This document shows, piece after piece, positions 55,588 to 64,000 of a stretch of 64,000 bases of DNA; the first letter of the stretch is position 1, and each line of letters begins with the position of its first letter. The stretch comes from Toxorhynchites rutilus septentrionalis (lineage: Eukaryota; Arthropoda; Insecta; Diptera; Culicidae), in NCBI RefSeq assembly GCF_029784135.1, contig NC_073745.1, forward strand, positions 111,473,216 through 111,537,215, read 5' to 3'. The notes below the pieces were generated by a model. The model saw nothing but the letters and a program-made list of their open reading frames with translations, was not told where the DNA came from and made no database searches. A program made the translations under genes and the position numbers.

Positions 55588-58087
55588 AATCAAACAAATG
55601 GCACTGAGCGGAAAAAATACACTTCCCACACATTGATAATGATCGCTACAATTAATCTCCCAAGCAAACATCAATTATGGCCATTGGTTGCAATAGCAAT
55701 TACCGATCATTTACAGCGGGCAGTTTGAAGTCGGCAGTTTCCGCTTGATAAGACACCTTAACGACTCATTTACATGATAACAGTCATATACTTGACTTCC
55801 ATATCACGGACAGAATGTGTAAAATAAAACAGCAACCGGCAATCAGCCTACTCCTGTGCTCGATGTGCGAATAAAACCCTTCCAATGCCCAGGCAGAATC
55901 CTTTTACCTCCCGCACTCAATCACTATAATTACATAATTATCCACTCGTTACTTCTGCTACGGGATGCGGCATAAGTTCGTAGCCGTATCGCCCAGCCAA
56001 CTCCCCCCGAAGATAACTTCATTCCATTTGCGAAACATCACTCACAAATGAACATACATTTACACCCATACGCATCCCTTGACCGCGTCAATCGCCCCGT
56101 CGTTAATATTCATTGTATTGCACTCCAAAGAAAGACGCAAAACATCGCAATCTTTTCAACAGTAGTACGAATCATGTAATTAAAACAAAAGCCGCATCAC
56201 TCGATCACGATTCGCGTAATTTTTCTACACGTGCTAAAAAATATAAACATGTATAAAAAAAAAGTGCGATGCAGCGAATCTTACGTCAATTCACACAAGT
56301 ATCCCGCTGGAGGAATACGATCACCAACACTCATGCGACGCGTGAAGAGAACGGTTTGTTTGTGTTGGTATTACACGAACACCAGCAAACGGCCAGGCTC
56401 CTCCCACCCCAAAATACAACACTGCGATTGGCTGTTCGCTTCGTTGTGTTGGTTATCTTTGAGTGTGTCCGTGCGTGGTGAGTTTCCATTGCGTGACCGT
56501 GGTGAATATCATCCCCACCGCCACGATCGCCGAAGTTCCGAACCAGTTGCGGAGGAGAAGTTCGTCCGAAATGACGTCGACGCGGACAGAGTCAGTGTTT
56601 ACGCCGATCGCTTCCCGATCGGAATGATTTATGTCGGTCGGACCGTTCGACGTAGCAGGCTGACGGGTTTCAGGTGCGGCAAGATTTATTTCCCTTAGCC
56701 CGGGGGTGCACAATCGGTCGGATATGGGGAGAGTAGCGCAGATCTTCTTCACTCACGCTGTAATTGCTCAAGGACTTTTGTTTGTGCAAGTTCTGGGGGC
56801 AACCTGCCGCAGGTGATGTTTGCGTCTCCACGCTTCAGACAGTTGGTCGGGTTTTGGGATTCTTGATTGAAAAGCTCGTTTTGTTTCGCGTGAAGATGGT
56901 TATTACGTGTGCGATGACGCAATGGAACCAGTTTGGGTAACTTTGTCGATTTTGGGATGATGAATTAGTGGTTATCATTCCTCGGTCTGATCTGATTCAA
57001 CTTCAAAACAAATTAACTAACTTATAAAAAATTCAACCCACGCGAGGCTCTCTCGGACAAGCATCAATTACTTTAATGTCTTACTTGGTTTGAGAATTTG
57101 AATAATTTGCGAGCATTTGCAAACCTAACGGACGCGTTAGTCCGTGTTGGTGTTGGTAGTGGAGAGAGCGCAAAAAAAACTGCATTGCACCACGCCAGCA
57201 AGATCCGTGGCCGCGGCCATAAAAATCATTTAACACATCTTGGTCAAGATCCCGGCCTTATAGCGCAGCCGAGGAGATCCACAATCGAATGCATCTCATG
57301 ACTCGGTTTTATTGGCAAGATTGTAGTTAATTTAAAACACAAAATATTGTACACGGGGAATGCATCACACAAAAATTGTACATCAAAATACAATCCCATA
57401 AAACTCCGGCTAATAAACATTATTACTGTACTTGTTGAGATGCGCTCAGGACGACGGAACAACAAAGGAGGATCGGACCCATCTGAGTCGGGCTGGAGAG
57501 CAGCCATCGCGGCGTGAGTGTGCGTACGACGACCGGAGCATTGGTGAGAGGGGGGTGGCAATCTCAGCAACAAATGCAGATCGGACACTTGGCACACGAG
57601 GGCACTAAAAGTGAATGTCCCCTCAGTCCGTCGACCGTAAATTCAGCCGTTGCACTGCCAGTGGCCAGAGCTAAGATTTGCACCAGCGAAAGGCGAACGA
57701 CCGATCGACCGACCGACCATATGAACAGGACGGACGGACTTTATCGGATTCAGCGACAGCATGTTAATTGGCCTGAATTCTCGCAAAGATGCGCCAATCC
57801 GTCCGCTCCTCGTCATCGTCCAGCGTAATGAGATTTGGTATTGAAAGAAATTACGACTCACTTTGCGGGATGAAGTCATCTCAGGTTGTGAAGGAACGAA
57901 GACTGCTTGTTTCGATTCAAGGTACCGGCGTTATGTCAGGATATTAATAATGTACTGTTTCGCTGTTGCGATAGAAACATACTAATGTGGAAGGTTTAAA
58001 TCTACGTTCCATTACAATCCTGTGATTGTATTTTATTTCCCATGCATGATATTTGATTATAAAGTGATTCCACGTCGATCTAATTTG
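55588..58087. other. Unassigned DNA, partly GC-rich
   Basis: No gene was recognised. 56380-56760 and 57420-57840 are clearly richer in GC and CpG than the rest. 56400-56440 has CTCCCACCCC and a GATTGGCTG (CCAAT-type) word. 57700-57730 has CGACCGATCGACCGACCGAC. These could be host promoter or 5'UTR sequence. Open frames in them (for example 56231-56698 plus) carry no known domain. Confidence 0.4.
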
Positions 58088-58250
58088 CTCGGAATGTTTC
58101 CCTAACACAGACCACAAATAGTGTTAGGGAAACATTCCGATTAGCAGAAACGCAAACGAGTACACAAGTACCCCCAACTTGCATCTATTTTGCAATGCCG
58201 ATTTTCCCAGGCTCCATGGTTTTGAAGTCTGTGTTAGGGAAACATCCATC
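58088..58250 (-). mobile_element. MITE-like element with GTGTTAGGGAAACAT ends
   Basis: An inverted pair, CGGAATGTTTCCCTAACAC / GTGTTAGGGAAACATTCCG, lies around 58091-58140, and a further GTGTTAGGGAAACAT at 58231. A diverged relative is at about 63140-63270 in the opposite orientation (AACACAGACTTCAAAA, GGGGGTA...GTGTTGAGTACTTTTG). It is non-coding. The class is not determined. Confidence 0.55.
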
Positions 58251-58302
58251 CATTCCAGCGATCGTACCTCAATCGTTGTGCAATCATAACTGAATGGATT
58301 TC

Positions 58303-58356
58303 TTCTTCTTCTTTTTGGCTTTAAGAGGGTTTAAACTTTTCAGTTCATTCGCCTCT
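58303..58356 (-). mobile_element. 54-bp retroposon tail with long TSD
   Basis: Inserted in the dispersed repeat at 58357 with a perfect 15-bp TSD AACTGAATGGATTTC (58288-58302 and 58357-58371). On the minus strand it reads ...CCCTCTTAAAGCC then AAAAAGAAGAAGAAG, a SINE/LINE 3' end with a GAA tail. It is an extremely 5'-truncated insertion, diagnosable only through its TSD. Confidence 0.8.
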
Positions 58357-58655
58357 AACTGAATGGATTTCCGAGCGGCACTCGCTTTTATACCGATTGG
58401 TGTGATTTCAATAGCCTGTTTTGAAAGCAATTTAAGGGGTATTGAAACAAGTTTTTGAATCAAAAAGTAATAAGCATATAACGCGTAGACATTTTATCTT
58501 TCGAATGAAGTGTTTATCGTACCATTTCGTTCAGTTGCTTAGGAGTTATTAACGCTCAAAATCTCGTTCTCCGGCGTAACGCTTTCGTTTTCGAAACATT
58601 GAACTTACACCCCGGTATAGAAATGAAAGACGTAGTCCTACGTCAAAATATCGAA
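58357..58655 (+). repeat. Dispersed ~280-bp repeat, copy 2
   Basis: Matches 21780-22060 almost collinearly, ending GAAAGACGTAGTCCTACGTC. Its left edge carries the retroposon tail described above. It is non-coding. Confidence 0.75.
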
Positions 58656-59462
58656 GGGGTGATGTTTTGAGATATAAAATTATTTAATATTGAATTCAAT
58701 TTTTGAGTAATATTTTTTAGCAGTGCCTTTCAAGTGTTATTTTTCCTAAATAATTCATAGATTTTCCAACATCTTTTGAAGTAGAACTATGACTTTCAGG
58801 AAGGGTACCAAATCAGAAAACAGATCACGTTTTTCTGAAAGAAAGTTAACTTTAATAACTATTTTCACTGTGAACGATTCTCATGATTTGAATACCAATC
58901 GAATCGGAAATTCTCTAAGATTTGTTTGATATGCTATACATTACAATTCGCTAATCTCTAAACGGTTCAATTTCATGAAAACTGAAAGAACTTCCTTTTC
59001 ATCCCATACATCTGTACTGCCGATTTGTGTGCTAAGGGGCTGTCCACATACTACGTGGACAACTTTAGGGGGGGTAGTGGGTATGAAAATGTCCACGCTT
59101 GTCCACGGAGAGGGGGGAGGTATTGATTATGTCCACGTGGGCACGAGTGATATGTTTTTTTTTCAAATACAATCACCGATAAATTCTAAATTAAATAAAA
59201 ACTGTTCCATATTCAAGACATTAAAAACATTCTGCCAAACCTGAGTATTCCATATTTATCAATAAACGGATTGAACTGCCTGCTTGATATATTTTTATTA
59301 ATATCATTCTTCTTCATTGAAATACATATTCTAGAAATAACTCACGTAAACTGTGAAGGACCGAGCTATTTCCTATGATCCTATGACTTTTATATATATG
59401 GGTTATGCATAAACGTTCATAGTCCAAAACTATGAAAATTAAACGATTCCATTATAGTTGAG

Positions 59463-59948
59463 AGGGGGGTCTCCGTAGCCACATTGGTTGCGCGTTCGCT
59501 TAGTAAGCGATCGATCGTGAGTTCAAAACTCAGGGCCCTCATTGACCATCTTTGTGTTGTTACAGAATAGCTACGTCCACGCAACAATCATCAGCGATGG
59601 AGATCGATCCACGGCCGAAATAAGATCGATTCATCCATACAACTGCTCTGCTCTGCAAGACACATCGGGCTGCTGTTCTATAAATAACTCAACAATGATC
59701 AATCAACTGTCTCCGCTGTCCGGTCTAACTGGATAATGGAAGAACAGATAGAAAACTCTTACGCCTTAATGGCTACTGTGTAGATGTACCATATGCAATG
59801 GTATAGAAGGAATACTGGCAAATGGCAACTGTGTAATGTGCTAATTATAGATAATGATAACCATGTGACATGTACACGATTAAAAATTCGGCTCTGTTTC
59901 AGATAAAATGCTAATGAGCCTAAAATAAATATATGGGATAAAAAAAAA
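59463..59948 (+). mobile_element. tRNA-headed SINE (family S1), uninterrupted copy
   Basis: Perfect 12-bp TSD ATTATAGTTGAG (59451-59462 and 59949-59960). This is the best full-length reference for the family here, 486 bp: a GGGGGTCTCCGTAGCCACAT head, box B GAGTTCAAAACTC, the empty site of the S2 SINE at 59705-59720 (CAACTGTCTCCGCTGTCCGG), and a tail of ATTCGGCTCTGTTTC...GAGCC, AAATAAATATATGGGATA and poly(A). Confidence 0.94.
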
Positions 59949-59960
59949 ATTATAGTTGAG

Positions 59961-61758
59961 TTTTTATGATATTACGCATACGACTTTTTCTTCAAATATA
60001 ATTTTCTATAGATTTTTTTCTATCTCGAGAACAGTTGGTCTTAGGATAATAATGCCTGTATAGTTTTTCATGCCGAATTACGTGTCAAATAAATTTTTTG
60101 TATTTTTTTTTCCGAAAAGTTGCAATTTTTCAAAGTATTGGAATTGCGTCTTATTAATATTTACATTTGCGTAAAATGATCCATGCACCACTAGTCGTCA
60201 AACTTTAATCAATTGACATAGAATTCTAATATTTATTTTTCTGAAAATTTCGCATAGAATGCAGTTGTAAAACATTTTATTTGATGGATTAAAGTACCTT
60301 TTAGAGGTAAAAATAAATATGATTTTTTTCGTTTTTTAATGGTTTTTATTAATTTTCTGCCAACAATACATGATAAACCAGATTGTTTTTATCAACAAAA
60401 TTGAAGCTTTCTCCCGCAAATTTGTTTCATCTATCGAATAAATGCAACTAAACCGTTCTAAATAGCGCACTTCTTAATTTGGGTAAATTTAAGGCAAAAA
60501 ATAGGTCTCAAAGAAATGTTCAATAATTCTTTTATAGTTCAGATTTGAGTTTGATTTCATAGTTGGGAATGCATGAATCGTGAGTTGTCTGATGTCATTT
60601 TGTCTGATGTCTGATGTCATTTTTTCCCACTTTGGAAGTCATCTAGACACTCAATGCAGAATGTTCTATATGGATTTGAATAATAATAAAATATTTGAAT
60701 ACCCTTAAAAAATTATCCGAAATATGGCGGAAAAGGTTTCGTATTGCGTTACCGACTAAAACTGAATCGGAAATACAGAGTGAAGATTAATTAACATTTG
60801 CAGTGATCGATCATATTCCGGAGTGGGCAAAGAACTGCACTCAACAAAATAAAAGGGGCGGGATGCGACATCGTAAATTTTGGGTGGCTTTTGAAACGCT
60901 GTAACTCTGCCACGAAACAATGCATTGGTCAAAGCAATGACTGTATATTGTATAGAACATTTTCTAGCTTTCACAACTGCTCGTTTTCATCTTTCACAAC
61001 TACGCAATCGTTATATCATGAAACATTGATAATCCAAAGTGAAAAGATAATTTTTCATTCGATCAAGAATACCTCTGTAGTGAAAAGTTCTGCTGAAATT
61101 TCACATGAATCAAATATGAATCGAATTAATCAGGTTATTTGCATTATAAGTGGCGAAGATGTCCATGGATTTCCAGATGGAGTAAGTACTCTTCTGAAAT
61201 AAAGCCGTGAACGTAAATTGATTTCTTGTATCAAATATGTACAATACGAACGAAAGTCACTTCACGGTGAAAACGAAATGAATAGTATGTTTTTCATATC
61301 GTTTTCACCGTTAAGTGATGTTCGTGATCAGGCCCGTATACTGTGTGTCATCAACACATTTTTTGCAAGTGTTAAAAAAACGAGTACTAAAATTGTATTT
61401 AAAAATGATTTTAATAAATTAATTCATTTTGATTCGATTGGCGTTTGCAATCATAATTAGTAAACTCAAGATCAATCTTTGAAGTTGTGTAGTTTATATT
61501 CAGATGCGGTTTGTTGCTCGACTGCTCAACTGTACATTGCGTGTTTCTGTGTTGGCAAACCAGATAACCTTCATATATTCGCTGATGATGACAAATAATA
61601 TTGTATGCTCACAAGTATTTCAAAATTAAACTCATATGAAACATGTGCTCTGTACTTTGTACTTGCTAGTCATTTATCTACCATACAAGAAGCAATGGGC
61701 CACAGCAAAGCAGATACAGCAGGGTATAGCTAGAAAAAATTGATATAAATTGAAGTTA
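59961..61758. other. Unassigned interior of the Harbinger-like shell
   Basis: AT-rich. Plus-strand frames at 60891-61202 and 61218-61460 lie close together and might once have been one reading unit (ISHESNMNRINQVICIISGE; EMNSMFFISFSPLSDVRDQA). I recognise no domain. If the shell once encoded its own transposase, this is where remains would be expected. Confidence 0.35.
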
Positions 61759-62762
61759 ACGGGTGTTAAATAAAAAATGAGATTTTTTTCAATCACATTT
61801 AAAAAAAATTTTTTTTTTCATCGATTTCAGTTTTCTCACAAGAACGTTGTATGGCACTTACGTCCATTTTCCGGATACAATTCCGGATTCTTGTAGTCAG
61901 TTGCTTCGTGTCCTTGGCCCTCCAATTGTTTTTATACACTAGGGCACTGAGTGAGCCAAAGAAATCCTCTATTGGGCGGCACTGGGGCAAGTTTGTTGGG
62001 TTACGATCTTTCGGCACGAACGGTATCTTTTTCTCCTGAAGATACGCCAGCGTCTTCTTGGCGTAATGGGAAGACGCCTTGTTCGGCCAGAAGACTTCCC
62101 ATCCGCGTGATGCTCGTTCAGGAACGGCAGCAGGATTTTATCGAGGCACTCTTCTCGATAGATTTATTGGTTGATTGCCAAACCGCTAGGCTTAAACCAA
62201 GGCTTTGAAATGCCCCGGTCGGAAATGGCGATGTACAACATAACCTTTTTTTCAAACTTGTCTTGAACTTGTATTTCACCTCAGGCGGTGTGGATGACTT
62301 GTCGCTGGAGTAGTAATTATCATTTCCTGGAATATGCGTTTTGGACAGCGGAAAATAGCTTTCGTCGTCCATAACGAAAGACGTCCCGTGGTATTTTTTG
62401 GTCATTCACCGACACTGTGATTTAACCGTCTCAATCTGCTCCTCCGTGTACTCCGGCGACCTCGTCTCCTTCCTGCAGATGATTCCTTACAACTTGAGGG
62501 TCCGATGGATCAATACGTGAGAGCAGCCATATTTCCGACCGGCGTCACGCAGGCTGGTTGCGTCCTTGTTGTCAAACAGCTTCTTTAACGGTGTCTTCCT
62601 CTGCATCTTTGCTTTGACTAAATTCAAACTAGCAAAACCAAACACGCCTACTGTTTCTAGGGAGCCCAAAGGGCAATTTTTTTGGAGAAAGAAAATTTTA
62701 AGCTCTTTATTTGAGTTACTGAAAGGTATTGAAAAAATTATCATTTTTTATTTAACACCCGT
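61759..62762 (-). mobile_element. DD37E-type Tc1/mariner element, decayed, both ends present
   Basis: The inverted ends are ACGGGTGTTAAATAAAAAAT with continuing similarity to about 35 bp, flanked by TA at 61757-61758 and 62763-62764. About 1.0 kb long, shorter than usual for an autonomous element, with a broken transposase inside. It is nested near the right end of the Harbinger-like shell. Confidence 0.88.
61799..62606 (-). pseudogene. DD37E-type transposase relic
   Basis: The minus-strand start is near 62606 (MQRKTPLKKLFDNKDATSLR; AGRKYGCSHVLIHRTLK helix-turn-helix). It then reads TKKYHGTSFVMDDESYFPLS with the first catalytic Asp, SKPWFKPSG in another frame, FWPNKASSHYAKKTLAYLQE, and NPTNLPQCRPIEDFFG with the catalytic Glu. 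The second catalytic position is Asn (FWPN where FWPD is expected). About 37 residues separate it from the Glu. A stop near 62400 and at least two frameshifts (about 62260 and 62115) break it. The region between the HTH and the catalytic domain is shortened. It differs clearly from the transposase at 23684. Confidence 0.88.
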
Positions 62763-62927
62763 TAAATGGCGCAATTCAGTTATTTCCTTAATTGTTTTAA
62801 TTAAAAAAAAAATGTCCACGTGGACAATGGGTAGGGGTATGAAAATGTCCACGCTTGTCCACGGAAGGGGAGGGAGGAGTCTAAAATCATGCTTTTTCTG
62901 TCCACGTGGTATGTGGACAGCCCCTAA

Positions 62928-64000
62928 CCCTATCCGTATTTCCAATGCTTATAACACGAACATTTCTTAACAGATCGGTAAGATGTTTGCATCAATTGAT
63001 AGGAAATACTTCTACACGTCTATCACAATTAATAAAATGTTATTTTTCATGAGATGAACAATCGAATAACTGTAAAATGTCAAGTGTTATCTAAACGCCC
63101 TAACTGCCAAGTTTTGGTTGGCCCGATTTACGATTTCCCCAACACAGACTTCAAAATCGATGTGCCTGGAGGATTGCGCTTTATCAAAACATGCAAGTCG
63201 GGGGTATTTTTGGTGTTGAGTACTTTTGTGCTCGCTTGTCGTTGTGCATACTGGAATATGCTTCCCTGAAACGTACTTTTTAACTGAGAAGCCTGGGAAA
63301 ATCGCCATTTCAGGTACTAGAGGTGAATAAACTTTCGCGGTTCGAGAACTACGTAAATATGAGATGTGCAATAATTTCAGAGGGGAATGTAAAATACAAT
63401 GATCGTTTGACAATTCTTCCGTTCACATATTTCTGTAGACCAGTGCTTGGAAATATCTGTATCACATCAATCTTTTCAGCTGAATTTCCGGCCACATTCG
63501 ATTATTATACCATTGCATTCGGGATACCGGAAATGAACCAACGCCAAACCTCACAATCACAGCAAGCCACTCACAGTTGATTCATCCAGTTTTTTTTTCA
63601 TTCTGTTTTTCGTTCTGTTCTGCGTTCACGGAATGTGAGCAAAACAAAATATCCCTAGTTTTGTCATTCATTGACATTAACATACCAGTTCATTCACTAT
63701 CAGCATCGTTCTCGGACACTGACGAAACGGAGAAATTCGTTGAGGAAGATAAGAAAGTACAGAATGCTCATAATAGTGACAATAAATTAAATTGTTCAAG
63801 CATGCAAGGGTTCCGTCTCAGTTAAATTGCTTTCATTTTACATAGTGAATATGCAGTTCCAAATCCACTTGTCAGAAATGCTTCAAAAGAAGAATTCCGA
63901 TGTAAAAAATACCGTCTTGACTCAAATTTCAAACATTTAATTCTTTTTAAATTCTGAACACACGAACACAAAATGGTGGTGTCCAAGACACGACCGCAAT
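62928..64000. other. Unassigned DNA to the window end
   Basis: Contains the diverged MITE relative at about 63140-63270. Plus-strand frames at 63323-63580 and 63577-63825 are unrecognised. The last bases (GTCCAAGACACGACCGCAAT) look like the edge of a repeat that continues beyond the window. Confidence 0.35.

Larger units (their letters stand above)
59036..62924. mobile_element. Harbinger-like element shell (~3.9 kb) with nested insertions
   Basis: The ends are GGGGCTGTCCACATACTACG and, inverted, GGGGCTGTCCACATACCACG, each continuing TGGACA. TAA lies at both outer sides (59033-59035 and 62925-62927), a TWA-type TSD as in PIF/Harbinger elements. GTCCACG words are clustered inside each end, including a shared ATGAAAATGTCCACGCTTGT then CCACGGA (59084 and 62838). 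The interior contains a SINE, a dead DD37E element and unassigned DNA. No Harbinger nuclease or MADF/Myb gene was recognised. Confidence 0.75.

Noticed and set aside
56453..56752. Minus-strand frame as a possible membrane-protein first exon
   Set aside because: It opens with GTG and not ATG, has no recognised domain and no supported splice site.

Overview
This 64 kb window looks like gene-poor, repeat-dense DNA from an insect genome. It most resembles a culicine mosquito, probably Aedes-like: the sequence is AT-rich and carries RNase H-bearing I-superfamily LINEs, tRNA-headed SINEs with GAA-type tails (Feilai-like), DD37E Tc1/mariner elements, Helitron ends and many MITE-like inverted repeats. 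The species is an inference. No host protein-coding gene, rRNA, functional tRNA or CRISPR array could be supported. Almost every recognisable coding sequence belongs to a mobile element.

Layout. 1-3.1 kb: unassigned DNA, then an old antisense LINE relic (ORF1 plus the start of ORF2) broken by a pogo-like MITE. 3.2-9.24 kb: full-length LINE copy A1 with a target-site duplication (TSD). 9.25-12.3 kb: unassigned, with a Helitron scrap and a short GGTCGTCCCGATC repeat cluster. 12.3-19.4 kb: a ~615-bp tandem repeat split by full-length LINE copy A2, which has the only intact-looking ORF1. 20.4-22.1 kb: dispersed repeats. 22.1-24.8 kb: a mariner fossil, a (TA)n tract, a truncated SINE, and a DD37E transposon with an uninterrupted transposase ORF but only one visible end. 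24.8-27.2 kb: large direct and inverted repeats. 27.5-29.4 kb: a Helitron-like element containing a Feilai-like SINE. 32.7 kb: a TTAA MITE. 34.5-37.6 kb: 5'-truncated antisense LINE copy B1. 38.3-39.05 kb: a SINE inserted in a SINE. 42.5-48.1 kb: modular inverted repeats. 48.5-49.7 kb: mariner, Tc1 and SINE relics. 50.8 kb: a perfect 181-bp tandem duplication. 51.6-55.6 kb: a hAT-like shell holding a SINE and a palindromic hAT-like MITE that has taken in a LINE fragment. 59.0-62.9 kb: a Harbinger-like shell holding a SINE and a dead DD37E element.

How the parts work together. The LINEs encode an ORF1 RNA-binding protein and an ORF2 endonuclease/RT/RNase H, which copy LINE RNA into new sites. 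The ~490-bp SINE family ends in a 3' tail that matches the 3' tails of both LINE families here: a CGGCTC...GAGCC pair followed by an A-rich end. This suggests the SINE is moved by the machinery of an I-type LINE, and it is the most biologically interesting signal in the window. A second notable signal is that LINE copies A1 and A2 are nearly the same over ORF2 but clearly different over the 5'UTR and the N-terminal half of ORF1, as expected from 5' module exchange. Nearly all insertions could be bounded to the base by their TSDs, so a relative insertion order can be read for the nested ones.
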